Source: Blattamonas nauphoetae (Eukaryota; Preaxostyla; Oxymonadida). From it: a stretch of DNA of 64,000 bases. The stretch is taken from contig JARBJD010000317.1 of the NCBI GenBank assembly GCA_033064195.1, positions 18,351 to 82,350 of the forward strand, written 5' to 3'. Position numbers and translations under genes: made by a program. Below the pieces are notes generated by a model, which was given only the letters and a program-made list of their open reading frames with translations, was not told where the DNA came from and searched no databases. This document shows positions 21,544-33,130 of the stretch, piece by piece (position 1 is the first letter of the stretch; every line of letters starts with the position of its first letter).

Positions 21544-23216
21544 TCAGTCCATCCGAACTTCAATCGACCCTCCAATCATCAGAGGCGCTTTCACAACTTC
21601 CACTGACTCAATCTCAACTGAATGGGTGTTGATTCTGGCGACGAATCGGAAGGGGACACGAATGTTGGAGAAGAAGGTTGGTTGTGTCTGTCCATTCTGA
21701 GACAGTCGAAGTGTTCGTTTTCCTTCTCGTCCATCTGCCTCCAACACCACTCGCTGTCCATCCACTCCTTTCTCACACGCGGTTCCGCTGTGCGTTGTGT
21801 TGGAGTTCTGAAAGTATTCTCTGTCGCGCACGTTCCATCCTGTTGCTTGAGGAAGATTCCAAAAACGATCGCCGCTTTTGAGTTGATCTGTTTGGGCGAC
21901 AGAAGCAACTCCGATTCCAAGCCAGTTTACACCCATCTTTTTGATGACGAGGGTGAATCTGACGACGACAGGTCCAAACACGGCTGTGAGGAGATTGCTG
22001 CATGACGTGTTTGTGAAGACAGAACCGGACAGAGTGAAGTGGGATCTGTCGAACCATTCAATCGCTGCTGCTCCTGTCTTGCTCAGTCGCTTCCTTTCCG
22101 CTTCTTCTTCTTCTTCCCTTCTCTGTCTTTCCGCCTCTTCTTCGTCTTCTCTTCTCTTTCTTTCCGCTTCTTGTTCCAGTTTGAGTTGTTGATATTCGTC
22201 ACCGAGTTCGATTTTCAGTTTGTTCTGCTCGAACTGTCGCTTCAGCTCAGTTTGGGTCTCTCTGTGTTCCTTCTCCATTTCATCCATTTTGTGTTGCATT
22301 TCTTCCATCTTCCTCCTCATCGCCGCTTCGCTCTCTTTGTGTTGCCGCTCTCGCTCCTCGTCCTTCCTTCGCATCTCCTCCAGTGCATGTTTCACTTTCT
22401 CCGAGTTCTCTCGATTTCGATCCTCTTCTCGCTTCTTCATCCACAATCGCTCTTTCCCAATGTCAATCCCAATCACTCCAATCTTCCCCACTCGATGCGA
22501 CACACTCCGTCCAAAGTGACGCACAATCATTCCTCCAACTTCCTTCTCCAGTTCTCTCCTCTCCATCTCATCTTCTTTCCCACTCCCTCCCCTTCTTCCT
22601 TCTTCTCCATCTTCCATTCTCGCTCGTTCCTCTCTTTCTTCCTCTTCCATCAATCCTCTCAACACCCTTCCCAGTGTTTCTTCAATCTGCCCAAGTCCAG
22701 ACAAGCAACGAGACACAAGCGAGAACTCACTCCCACTCCACTCATCTTCTTCCCCCACTCCTCCTTCTCGACCTTTCTTCTTCTCTTCTTGAATCATCTT
22801 TTCTTCGTTCCTTCCTTTCTCTCCTTCTTCCCTTCGAACTCCCTCTCCCTTTCGCAACACTCCAATCTGTCTCTTCATCCCAAAACACAGCGAGTCCAGC
22901 ACTCTCACCATCCCAATCACGACCTTCCGATTCTTCTCCGAACACACTCCACCACACACTCTCTCCACCACTCCGCTGTTCAGAACTCCATCCATCCACA
23001 CTCCACTCTCTCCACCCCTGCACATCACTCTAACACAACACAAACACATCCAAACATCAACAAATCAACAATGAAGAAAAACAGAAAAAAACAGAATAAA
23101 AGAGAGGGAGAGCAGAATGAAGGAAAGAAAAGAACAAACCCAATCGCGAGTGTCGCTCCATTCTGAATTTCAACATCTTCATTCTGAACACACAATTCAA
23201 ACAACACAGTGAACAT
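21544..23216 (-). CDS. Coiled-coil protein with C-terminal SPRY-like domain (5' exons uncertain)
   Basis: The large exon 21544-23029 joins an upstream exon ending at 23140 across a 110-bp intron; ATLAIG then VMCRGGESG read in frame. N-terminal part: ARM-like helices (LFELCVQNEDVEIQNGATLAIG; VVERVCGGVCSEKNRKVVIG). Middle (about 200-320): a long charged coiled coil of ERKRREDEEEAERQRREEEE type. C-terminal about 170 residues: SPRY-like sandwich with FTLSGSVFTNT, GVNWLGIGVASV, FWNLPQATGWNVRD, RVVLEADGREGKRTL and VPFRFVARIN. Stop TGA. An ATG at 23216 is possible, but helix-repeat exons may continue upstream, so the protein is probably longer. Likely a scaffold; no enzymatic motif. Confidence 0.72.
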
Positions 23217-23489
23217 CACAAATCAAACAAACACGCAAGACAGCCAGCGACAGGCAGAGAGAACCAGAATGACGAAAAACAACAACACACTTCGACCATC
23301 GCCAGCAGACACGGAAGAAGGTCGGTTGGACAGTGGCGGCGTCCCATCTCCACTCCGTTCACAATCAGCACAACAAGCGACGAGCAAAGAGTCTGTCAGA
23401 GGAGTCGAGAGGGAGGGAGAGAAAGCGGGAGAGATGACACCAGAATCAGAGAAAGAAGAAGAAAGGAGGATCAACAACAACTGTCCCAA

Positions 23490-24090
23490 AATCAAGAAAA
23501 CAAAAAACGTGTCCACACGAAAAGTCGAGGGCAGCACTGTCCATTCATCGTCTCACACAACTCCAACACAAAACCACTCCGCAACGCCATCCCACTTTCC
23601 TCTTTCATCTTCTCCTCATCCGATTCTGTGTCAATCAAACAACGCAAATAGAATGATGGAGAGAAAGAAAGACAAAGATGCATAAAGAAGGAGAACGAGA
23701 AAGATCGAAAATGAAGAAAAAAGGATTGTGTCCGAATGAAGCATGATTCACCAGAGAACAATCAAGAGGATGGTTGAACAAGATGGGAAGAGGATGAAAA
23801 CCTTTCAGTAAACGCTGATACACTTCACTCACAAGTGATATCTTCGTCGTTTCATCAGCACGTCTGAATTGGTCAACAATGTTCTTGAAGAAGCCACCCT
23901 GGCATAATGACAATTTATGATGTGTAGTTGTCCTGTCCTCCTCCCTTTCTGTCCGTCCTCCACTTTTTCTTGTCCGATTTTGAAATTGGAAGAAAATGGC
24001 GATTTTTGAGTGTTTCTGATAATAAAAGTGCATTTTAGGACGAATTTTTGCTTCTTGTGGCGAAATAAGTGTCAATGAGCGAGTTGGGGG
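23490..24090 (-). CDS. Candidate upstream exons of the coiled-coil/SPRY gene
   Basis: Two minus-strand segments look coding and are bordered by splice-like sites: about 23805-23905 (GGFFKNIVDQFRRADETT, after a TGCCAG acceptor) and about 23495-23632 (ESDEEKMKEESGMALRSG, after a GACACAG acceptor). Both are helical and fit a HEAT/ARM-type protein reading toward the exon at 23140. I could not connect them in frame with confidence. Confidence 0.35.
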
Positions 24091-24295
24091 GACAAACTTC
24101 TATTATGGGTCCGATCACATCCATTTCTCAATTCGCAGTTTTTGTTGTTCAAACAAGAAATGAAAACGAAATATATGCAGAACATTACGAAAAGGGAGGT
24201 AAATCAAACGTGAGTCTCTTGACAAAGTGAGAGAACGAGGTTGAGGGATTCTCAAACTCCTGCTTTTCCTGCGAGGAGCGAAGACGGCGAATAGA

Positions 24296-24853
24296 ATGTC
24301 GTTGTTATCGGTGGGAAAACAATCAGAGGTTGTTAAGGTGATGCTGTCCATCATTCGCCGCCTCTCTTTCATCTCCAGTCGGAGTCTCTCCTCTTCCACT
24401 CTCTCGTCCTCAGCGATCGTCGCGAGACTCTTCCTCTTCTCCTCTGACCCCTTTCCGCTCGGCTCAAAAAGTAGAATCTTCAGCGCTGCTTCCTTCCCTC
24501 ATAATTCGTTGGGAGTGCTCAGTCTTCAACATTCAGCCTGTTCAGCCACTCCTCTCTTCCTCGTCTCGTCGGGTGAGCTTGTCTTCTCGTCGTGTCGAAT
24601 TGGGGGAGATTCAGTGACTGACTTGCCCTCCACTCTCACCACACTCGTCGAAGTGAGTGGAGGAGGGAGGCTGAACATTGTGGACTCGACATTCAGGCAG
24701 CTCCATTTCACCCATCCTTCGGAAGGAACAACCACATTGGATCGTTGTGAAGGCAGTTTCGGTCGAGAGAAAGGAGAATCGGTTTGGGGAGACGACAAGC
24801 CAACAGGAATGAACACATCGCTGTTTCCTTACTTGGTGCATAGAGAGGGATAA
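24296..24853 (+). pseudogene. Beta-helix family fragment
   Basis: The plus-strand frame encodes ser-rich rungs (SLGVLSLQHSACSATPLFLV, ELVFSSCRIGGDSVTDLP, LVEVSGGGRLNIVDSTFRQL) typical of the extracellular beta-helix family seen elsewhere in the window. It lacks a signal peptide, the further rungs and the membrane/kinase part, and stops at 24853 soon after the homologous block. Best explained as a broken or partial copy. Confidence 0.5.
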
Positions 24854-25158
24854 GTGGAAGTGGACTGGAAAAGGTTTGTGTTTGATAAATGTGGTCATCT
24901 CTTTCCTTTCAGTCTCGCTTCCTTCCCCTCCTTCTTCTCCTTATCATCGGCCTCTGTCTCATCTCTCTCCTATTCTTCATCTTCCACATAATCCTAGCAA
25001 TCTGAGCACTCGACATCCCTGCATCTGTACCATCGTGATCAGATGCGTTCTCATGGCCACTGTCCTTCAGTCTCAGGACATTCGGTTAAGTTCCAACAAT
25101 GAGGTTTTGACAGGAGGGACGCCATATTTGCGATGTTGTTCAGCAAATCAATCAAATT
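24854..25158. other. No supported gene
   Basis: C/T-rich plus-strand sequence between the beta-helix fragment and the convergent gene at 25159. Nothing recognised. Confidence 0.35.
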
Positions 25159-25699
25159 CTATGTCACTGGCTTTGTTCTTGTGATTCTGGAACCGCGAGA
25201 CAATCCAACGACGCCTTCCTCGTTTGACGGAATGAGTTTGGAGATGTCTTCGCGCTCCATCATCACGAACTCGATGATTGACGACGAATCAGCATACACA
25301 TTGTCAAGCATGCTTCCGAGTGTTTCAATTCGAAATATCAGCATCTCTTCAATGTCTTCATCACTCAGAATGAATTCGATCCCGTTGCCTTCGAAGCAAG
25401 TCGAGGTTGGTCGAGAGGCGCGAAGGGTGGAGAAGACGGAGCAGATCAGAGTGTTGATTGATGTTGTGATGTGTGTTGGGAGCTCGGTCACTTGATCTGT
25501 CGTGATGGAGCAGGAATTGAAAGTGTTGTGCACAACGATGAACATTGAAATCATCGCTCATCCAATCAGATGAGATGATATCACCAGAATTGGGATGAAC
25601 ACGGGAAGCAGCTCGTTGATTCTTCTTTTTCTTCGGTTTCTTCGCAGTACCTCCTCCAGCCACCGACGCTAGCTTGCTCTGTACGCTGATTCTGCTCAT
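25159..25699 (-). CDS. Hypothetical two-exon protein
   Basis: Exon 1 (25537-25699) starts at ATG 25699 with MSRISVQSKLASVAGGG and a lysine cluster (KKPKKKKNQR). A 40-bp intron (25497-25536, GTTGTG...CGACAG) is followed by exon 2 (25159-25496), giving 166 aa with a TAG stop. Exon 2 contains TSINTLICSVFSTLRASRP and an acidic helical part, EFILSDEDIEEMLIFRIETL. The basic N-terminus could be a nuclear or nucleic-acid-binding tail (inference). Family not recognised. Confidence 0.6.
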
Positions 25700-25794
25700 A
25701 TTCTCCGCCACTTAACTCCTCCCTCCACACCCACACCATTTGTCTTCCCTCCCTCCTTCTCTTTCATCTTCGGCGCTGGTGCAGGATCGAGGCT

Positions 25795-26386
25795 TCACTC
25801 TGAATCTCTCTTCACTGCAGTCAGCTCATCCTTTGTGACAAGCTCTGTCTTCACTCGGCGGTAGATGAGTCGATACGCACACGACTTGAAGGGATCATTC
25901 GAATTGTCTGAACTTCGCGTTGTGGGATGCGCATCCTTCTTCTCCCTCGCCAGCTGCTGTGGAGTGAGTGTGCCGTATGTTTTCGGTGTGGCTTCGCTTT
26001 CCTCGACAATCGCGCAGGACGCGTCAATACACAACACCCAGTCGCCGGTCTCGAAGTCGCGTACACAACCATAATACTGGCCTTGTTCTGTCGTCCCCGA
26101 GTGGAATGTCACTGAGGAGAGCTCGTAAAGGAGTGGGTGGGGTTGAGGGAGGCAACAAGGAAGGTGGGGAAGGGGTGGGAAGCGTCTCAATCAGTGTCTG
26201 GAAATACGTCGTCGCGGCCGATATTTCCGCAAATGGGGAGGTTCCTTTCGAGGATGGGCTCAGAGTGAGATGTTCGTGAATGGCAAGTGAGGCATTAGGT
26301 GAAATGACGGTATGAGTCATGGAAGGGAGTGTTGAGAAATGCCTCTCCTCTTTTCCCGTCTGCTTGATCGTTTGGAAGTGACACAC
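25795..26386 (-). pseudogene. Ubiquitin-specific protease C-terminal remnant, catalytic His replaced
   Basis: The end of a USP domain is clear: YELSSVTFHSGTTEQGQYYG, CVRDFETGDWVLCIDAS, and a final AYRLIYRR, matching the family's Y-L-avi-HSG-s-GHYY...W...DD...AYlLfY. The catalytic histidine of GHYY is Gln here (QGQYY). The Cys box is not in the window part I can read. Upstream coding (26386 to about 26130, Ser/Pro-rich) is in another frame, with no convincing intron between. Either an inactive USP-like gene with an unresolved intron or a decayed copy. Stop TGA. Confidence 0.55.
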
Positions 26387-26559
26387 ACTCTCGATTCTTG
26401 CGAAGTTCTTTAACAGAGAAATATTTGATGTCTTCCTACACTGGACTCGTACTTGTGCATTTTGGAACTTTCCTTGAGAGTTGTTCGCTCAACAGCTTCG
26501 ACTGAAGACTGTGGCCGGAAGTTGGAGGCCTCGATGAGGTTTTGTGAATTTTGCTGAGT

Positions 26560-27550
26560 TTAAACACCGCTCAGATCACGTCCAGACACGAGTGGACTGG
26601 TTATGCGGGAGTTTGCGGTTGTTTTTTGGTTGTTGACGAAGAGAGTGACTGTAGAGGGGGAAGATGGTGGTTGGACCGTTGGTGGCTTCGTTTGGACTTG
26701 TGAAGGCCCAACCAATGAATGAATCGGAGCAAATTGGAGAGAAGACGGCATTGCGGGTGTGAAAGAGACAATTGGAGTGGGTTGGGTGGGGATGATAAGT
26801 GACACTGATGACTTGGTTGGATCATCCACTTTAAGAGTCAGTATTTGATATTGTGCATTTCCCATTTCATCCATGTCGACTTCGCTGCGTGTCCCGTAAA
26901 CATATGTGTCGAACGTCACACTCGAAAGAGAGTTGTGGAGGTAGAGTTGGCGAACGATGATTAATCCGTTTTCCAGAGGTATCGTTATCGTTGCTTGCTT
27001 CCCCGCTCATTTTGTTGTGGTCTTCATAGCTGGGGCTTGGGGAATAGGGTATTTTTGAACTTTCGGGGAGATCAGTGGGTGCTGGATAGGATCGCTGGAA
27101 TCTCATCTGGAACCGTGTTGTGGAGGACGGAAATTGGTTCAGTCGGTCTATCAGTCCATTTTGAGCGGGAAAACGGGCAAGAGAGGAAGAATACACCCAC
27201 GGAAACGCCGAGAAAGGCGAGCGCCCAAACGATCAACATGATGTATTCAGCCGCGTCCTGTCGTTGCCAACGAATGAACATATCATTCAAATGAGATGGA
27301 AGACTGCGATATCAGCACACATTGCTGTGGAAATGCGTTGGTCAGGTCTGTGAAGAATGGGAGCATGAAGAAGGAGTACCTGAAGAGGAGGAGAGATAGT
27401 GCGAGGCAAGCGATGGTTAGATATTGGGGAATCGTCTGAGGAATATAATGAGGATGGAAATGGCCACGTTGGTCAACAAGACAAGTGCATTGATGATGCC
27501 ATTTGATATGTTCGGTGTGATCAAGACATCTATTTCAAATCAATAAATGG
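26560..27550 (-). CDS. Multipass membrane protein, 3' portion
   Basis: Minus-strand exons separated by short introns encode at least three hydrophobic helices: ALVLLTNVAISILIIFL (about 27440-27500), YLTIACLALSLLLFRYSFFM (about 27365-27430) and EYIMLIVWALAFLGVSVGVF (about 27200-27270). A hydrophilic Ser/Thr/Pro-rich tail follows, ending at TAA 26560 (TFDTYVYGTRSEVDMDEMGN near its start). Exon ends look like GT-AG but I could not fix all of them. A further 5' exon ending in a GTAAGT donor lies near 27880-27930. Function unknown. Confidence 0.5.
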
Positions 27551-27959
27551 AAATAGAAAAATATGAGGGTAGAAACAATGGAGAGGCAGACTGAGATACT
27601 GAATCATCAATATCTCATTCCTTTCGGTCCAGATCTGATCTGGATTGTTGCTAGTCATCCATTCCAGACGAATGAAGAGAAGTTAACGGAAAAAAGAAGA
27701 AAAACAATGGAAACACAAACTGTTATTGTGAGAGTTGCATCTCTCATCTGAGTTTGTAATCATTGTCAGAGCAGAGAAGAGGAAATGCCGAGTCGCGTCG
27801 ATCTCGATAAATCTTGCTTCAATGGAGACAAAATTGAGTCATTTCCAGACAATAGAAGTGTTGAATGGAGAACTTACTTCAAATCGCGGGATGAGATGTC
27901 CAGAAAGAAAAGAGCTGCTGATGACAACCTGACATGGGGAAGATGATCAGATCATAGGA

Positions 27960-28263
27960 CAGGACAGGACAGGACTTGTCCGATTTGTCCTGTTTTGAGA
28001 TAAGCACAGAAGTTGGATGAACTAATTGAGAGAAATCTACAGTGTGAATATAAGGTGCTTGTCCGATTTTGTCCTACTCTGTCCTTTCTTGGGCCGATCG
28101 TCCTGGAAACTCCTAATTAGGAGTTTGTAGGACAGAGCCCCTGAGAGTCGTGATTCGCCACTAAAACGATTGTTGCACCCTTTTACGTCATTTTCAACAT
28201 CACACGACTGATACATTCGAATATTGAAAGATAAATTCACCCTATATATTCTGAAACAGTTAA
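27960..28263. other. No supported gene
   Basis: Contains a short GGACA tandem (27958-27976). It ends at the TAA duplication of the next element. Confidence 0.35.
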
Positions 28264-28859
28264 TAGTGGCGTCACCAATGCGTTCCATGTCAACAATTCG
28301 TGCTTTTTTCTGGAATGATCACTTTTAGTCAAACTAAGAAAAAAATAAAATTTTAGAATTTTCTTCCCACTGGATCCTGAGAAAACCTCAAAACACGTTA
28401 TACAGCGAAACGCCACACATTTTCCAAACTTTCGACGATCATTTTTCCATATCCAGACATCCGTTTGAGACCGAAGAAAAAGCATTATTTTCGTAAACAT
28501 ATCGATAAAAGATACTCAAAAAAATAAAAAATTTTTTCCCATGATATTTTTCTGGGCGAAAAACAGCCTTTTTTCATATCGTCCCAGATACCCATGATTT
28601 TTTTTCCAATTTTTTTTCAAAATGTTCATTTCACCAAACAAACGTTTCAGTGGAAAATTTCATCAAAATCGGTTCACAGGTTGTGAAGTTATGACGAGAA
28701 CACATGAAAAAAGTGGTTGAAAAGAGCTATTGTGAGGATTTTTTGGGATCCAGTGGGAAGAAAATTCTAAAATTTTATTTTTTTCTTAGTTTGACCAAAA
28801 GTGAAAATTCCAGAAAAAAGCACGAATTGTTGACATCGAACGTATTGGTGACACCACTA
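28264..28859. mobile_element. 596-bp TAGTG/CACTA foldback element, second copy
   Basis: Same length and nearly the same sequence as 11927-12522. Ends are TAGTGGCGTCACCAATGCG and the inverse ending GACACCACTA; TAA flanks both sides (28261-28263, 28860-28862). Non-coding. Confidence 0.85.
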
Positions 28860-28862
28860 TAA

Positions 28863-29559
28863 TACACAATTGAGGAATACAAATGTGTCTTTTCCGGTCT
28901 TCTCATGATTTCTTTGGTATTGTTGAGGTCAGAATGGAGACAAGGAGCGTGGAACGAGCTGAGAGAAGGTGATTTCAGGCGAAATAAGTGCAGGAAAAGC
29001 AGAGTTTCTGAATCGGACAAGACCTCTGTCCTCTGTCCTCAAGATCGGGTGCTCTGTCCGTCCGCTACACATCATAAATGACAATATCAAAAATAGAGTG
29101 AGAAACAGAGAAGACAGAATATTGGTTGAAGAGCAAAAAAGGGCGAACGATATTGAAAGACAAAATTGACAATGAAAAATGTGAATCTTCGGCAATGTGG
29201 GGAAACAAACCGGGTTTGCAGTTGGCTGCTCACCCGATAAGGCGGTAAATGTTGCATTTGAATCAGGACCTGCGAACATTCAGCGTCCTGACAATTCTAC
29301 TACGGTCTGATCAATCTTCGCGAAGATTCGGAGAATAAACTGATCCTCAGACGATGAAACCTTTCAACTATAACATTCTTCCAATTAAACTGGGAAACAA
29401 CGTACGAAAAAACTGTAAGAAAGGAATAAGAAAGAAATGTGGGTGTAGTGACTGCGACGTGAGAGGAGTCTGTTCTCGCTTGCTTCATTTCCGATCCAAC
29501 TCTCCACTCGTCCTCCAAATCAAGACAAATGAGAATGCTACGACGAGGAGTCCGAGATG
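28863..29559. other. Unassigned sequence
   Basis: A minus-strand open stretch 28929-29279 contains AGPDSNATFTALSGEQPTAN followed by a GTTTGT donor-like site; it could be an early exon of the membrane-protein gene to its left, cut off by the insertion at 28264. Evidence is weak. 29540-29660 contains a short direct duplication around GAGATCGGGCGTTGTTTGGAC. Confidence 0.3.
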
Positions 29560-31615
29560 GAGATCGGGCGTTGTTTGGACCGACACCCTCCCCACATCGC
29601 TGACGAACACTCAGTGAACGAGGAGTCAGAGATGGAGATCGGGCGTTGTTTGGACGGATTCCCGAAGACATGAATAACTCCTTCGTAAGCGTTGGGATAG
29701 TTCACTCCCTGCGAGGCTGTGTATGTGTGGAAGAAGGTAGTCCTAATGGTGTGTAAGGATGTGGAGGTGTTGAGGAGGATTGCGGCTCCACCGGGATCGG
29801 CATTGGAAGTCCACGCGGTTGTCATCTCGTTGAATGTGCAGAGAGCGAGGGAGACAGATGTGAAGTCTGATGAGAAATGGAACAGACGATCAATGAATGA
29901 CTCTGTTCGGTTTTCGAATGAGAAATCCAAGTCTTCGTTTCGCTCGCGGATGCATGGGAGGGAATGTGGTTTGTCTGAACACGTCGTTCTCATCATGTTC
30001 GGTGACATCATCACTGTCGAACCAGAAAAGAGGACCAGTTCCAACCACAAAGTGCGAATTCTTCATCGAAAGCCCAACGCCACAAATCGAGACTCTTCCA
30101 TCTGATTCATTGTCTCCTCTTCCTTCTCCCTTCATCGATTCCATTCCATCATCAATCACACGTCCATTCCAACATCGACCAACAAGTGGAAGAACAACTA
30201 GGTTCGACGAACATTTGTGAGTGCTTCTCACAATCCAGATCGAGCTCCCACATCCATTCAAATCACTTCCAACAACGATCGGCGAGCATTCCATGTTCGA
30301 AACGATCTCGCTTCCCGAAATCCCAAAATCCGACGACGAAACCACACACCCACACCATCCCGACTCTGAATCATCCACAATCCACGATTTCATCCACAGC
30401 GTGCTGTTCATCACTGAAAACAAACACTTCTTCCCTTCCTTCCCAATTTCAGGTGAATCAACTCCATTTGACAAAACATCGCCAATCGATGATCTTCCAG
30501 ATTCCAAAGGCCCAGACAGTCGAGTCATGTATCCACGCAACTCCATCCATGTCGACGAAATCTCAAACGATTCCATCCAAAACCATCCTGATTCGAACTG
30601 CATCACTGTCTGTTCAGTGTTTCAGTTAGTCCGGCATGGGTTCGGCACGTATGGCACAGTTCGGAATGGATGTCTTTTTTGTTTTTCAAGCTGGATAGAA
30701 GAGTCCAAAATGCCAAAATACCACCAAAGAGTGAACAAAGCCCCTATGCACTAGATGATGCAATTTCAACAAACATTGATTTGTACTCGGAGAAAGAAAG
30801 GATAAACCAGACTCACCAAAGTTTGTTTTTTTTTTAAATCTATGATTCGATGTTGACCACAAACATCAAAATATCACATCTAAATGATCCATAAAAGAAG
30901 AATCTGGATGAAAAGAATGGATATCTTGGTGAGGAAGAAAAAATCGTGACATTTAAGCGGAGAGTGATGATCTGACTTTTCTCTCTCATTTCAGCTACTA
31001 TTCTAAAAATTGTTCGGATTCATACAATTTATTTGAGTTTGAGGGCGATACAATATGTTAAAACAGTGACGTGCAACATCCTCAAGAAAGAAACCCATTC
31101 CTTTTTTCTTTTCATGAATTCGGCACAGTCATTGAATGAATCTTGAATTTCTGCCGAATTAACCACTCATCAACCTCTTATGAATCAGATTTTCTTATTG
31201 TGAGAAATAAAGATGACCACAAACAAAAAGAGATGCGTTTGTCAAAGTCGACGAATCGGACCAGATCAGAGACGGTTTGAACATTGAACGAATTTGCGGT
31301 GACCATTCTGTCCCAATGTATTCATGTAATCCATCTTCACTTCACATTCATTTGTTTCTCTCTCCTCTTTTGAGAAAAGTGTGTTGAAATCGACGGATCA
31401 ATGAGAAAAAAAGGAAAAAAGTCGACTGAACACTCTTTCCGACACTTCGCAAGTCATTGGAAACTCGTGACATACATACCGAACCTCGCCATACATTCCG
31501 AACCCATGCCGTTTGTCCAATTTCGGTCAGATTTCTCAGCTAGTACGCTTATCAAATCTCTGCAGACACCATCCATCGTATATAGGAAGTGGAATAGTGT
31601 GAACAACTTGATCAT
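29560..31615 (-). pseudogene. Beta-helix receptor-family gene, frameshifted and split by a transposon
   Basis: Starts at ATG 31615 with a signal peptide-like MIKLFTLFHFLYTMDGVCRD. It is interrupted after about 34 codons by an 878-bp element (30633-31510), then resumes with FESGWFWMESFEISSTWMEL and continues to SSIWIVRSTHKCSSNLVVLP and HFVVGTGPLFWF. After that, frame changes occur (around 30000-29900), and the rest (LALCTFNEMTTAWTS, ISISDSSFTEC) is in another frame and stops at about 29560. The closest relatives are at 34383 and 46591 in this window. Not functional as it stands. Confidence 0.72.
30633..31510. mobile_element. 878-bp inverted-repeat element, 8-bp target duplication
   Basis: Ends are GGCATGGGTTCGGCACGTAT and, inverted, GGCATGGGTTCGGAATGTAT. 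Flanks are GTTAGTCC (30625-30632) and GTTTGTCC (31511-31518), seven of eight identical. The interior matches the element at 50434 in the opposite orientation. No coding capacity. An 8-bp duplication with GG-start termini suggests a Merlin- or Mutator-type mobiliser (inference). Confidence 0.75.
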
Positions 31616-31678
31616 CTCAAATAAAGAGCTCCTTGAACGATTGTGAGGAAATGATCAAGAGATTGTGAACCCTTAGTT

Positions 31679-33130
31679 CAGTCATGGACAAAAGTTCTCG
31701 GCAGAGCCCAATCTCCAGACATGATCCAACTTATTTGATCTCCCAATGATCAATCTATTCCTTGATGCTTCCTCTCTCATTTCACAAATTCTTTTGATTC
31801 CTTTGAAGAAATGAGGTGAAAAAAAGAAAAATGGGCAAAACTTGCCGAGAGAAGTTGTTCAGTATTTGGTCGCTCCCCCTCCGGCTGTCATCGCTGCTTG
31901 CATACGGTCAGGGAATGATGAGACGAGAGCGTATGTATAGTCCGATCCGAGATTCTCCCATTCCTCGAGTGTGATCCTGATCAAATCGTCTTTAGAGGGA
32001 GGGCACCGTTCCGCCACGAGCCGTTTGAGGACTGAGAACATATTCTCAATTGGTGAGAAATCGGGAGAGTTTGGGGGCCATTGCAACTCTTGAATCCCCT
32101 TCTCTTCTAGAAATCTCTGGATTCTTTCGGTTTTGTGACTTGGGTGATTGTCTTGTTGGAACAGAAAATCGCTTCCACACAATCGAGTTCCGTCTGCAAT
32201 CAGATGTTGTTGTAGAATCTTAAAATATGAGTCACTGGTCAACGATTCCTCGATAATATGAAGTGATCCCGGCCCCGCAGCGGACATGCTGCACCAAAAC
32301 TTCATGGTCGTCGCCACCTTGATTGTTGGTTGGGTCTTCCCATCGGCCCACGCCTCGTCAATTCGCCTCCAGATCCACTGCTGGCCGTGGTTCGAACCGC
32401 ATTGAACAGAAGACTCGTCTGAGAAGAGCACCCTGCTCCAGTCATCGAATGACCAGTCAATGTGAGCATTTGCACAGTCCAGCCTTTTTTGAACGTGGGA
32501 TCTGGTCAGTGCCGGAGTCTTTCTTTGGACTCTGTGATACAAGCCCCATTCTGCAGCGCGTCGTCGGATGGTACGGTCCGAGACCATCATGGAACCACCA
32601 CCGGAGATGTGCTGGGCAAGATCGTCAGTTTGCATTGACGCATCTTTCAGGATTGTTCTGTGAAGAAGACGATCTTGTTTTTCTGTTGTTGCTCTTGGAC
32701 GTCCAGCGCGAGGTCGGTCGGCGAGGGTTTCATCAGATATCGGATCCTTGTGAAGCTTTGAGAGGAATGATTGGATAGTTGATCTTGGAATTTGGAGCTG
32801 TTCGGCAATTGAGACCTGAGTCGAACCCCCTCGATGCAAAGCCAACGCGGCACCACGGTTTGCTAAATCCATTTCTATTTTGTGACAGGTGATGAAAGAA
32901 TGATGATGATGAAATGTGACGAAATTAGGGCAGAACAGTGAAGTGACATGACATGCGAATCATGTTGGGATTCAACCTTTTACACCGCGTCAACTGTAGA
33001 CAAGCAGGAGAAAGACCTCAAGTCACCACCTAACTTCACAAGTGTCGGATAGCATGTTCAGGATTTCCCACCATGGAGGAGTTCACGGTTCCAGAGATCG
33101 CACTCTGCCGAGAACTTTTGTCCATGACTG
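31679..33130. mobile_element. Tc1-like DNA transposon, apparently complete
   Basis: 28-bp perfect inverted repeats (31679-31706, 33103-33130) starting CAGTCATGGACAAAAGTTCT enclose one intact transposase gene. The flanking triplets are GTT on both sides (31676-31678, 33131-33133) rather than the TA expected for this superfamily. Total length 1452 bp. The intact gene and perfect termini suggest recent activity (inference). Confidence 0.88.
31859..32872 (-). CDS. Tc1-like DD34E transposase
   Basis: Cut-and-paste transposase of the IS630/Tc1/mariner superfamily, 337 aa, ATG start, TGA stop, no intron. N-terminal half: two helix-turn-helix units (STQVSIAEQLQIPRSTIQSF; MMVSDRTIRRRAAEWGL) separated by a GRPRATT hook-like segment. 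Catalytic core: Asp in RVLFSDES, Asp in FQQDNHPSH, and Glu in SPDFSPIENMF; 34 residues lie between the second Asp and the Glu, i.e. DD34E. All three acidic residues are present. It sits inside matching inverted repeats, so it probably mobilises this element and could mobilise the foldback element at 11908, which shares its ends. Confidence 0.92.
   Translation of the reverse strand: MDLANRGAALALHRGGSTQVSIAEQLQIPRSTIQSFLSKLHKDPISDETLADRPRAGRPRATTEKQDRLLHRTILKDASMQTDDLAQHISGGGSMMVSDRTIRRRAAEWGLYHRVQRKTPALTRSHVQKRLDCANAHIDWSFDDWSRVLFSDESSVQCGSNHGQQWIWRRIDEAWADGKTQPTIKVATTMKFWCSMSAAGPGSLHIIEESLTSDSYFKILQQHLIADGTRLCGSDFLFQQDNHPSHKTERIQRFLEEKGIQELQWPPNSPDFSPIENMFSVLKRLVAERCPPSKDDLIRITLEEWENLGSDYTYALVSSFPDRMQAAMTAGGGATKY

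Noticed and set aside
22039-23166. 375-codon plus-strand frame rich in Ser, Phe and Leu
   Set aside because: Antisense shadow of the Glu/Arg-rich coiled coil of the minus-strand SPRY gene.
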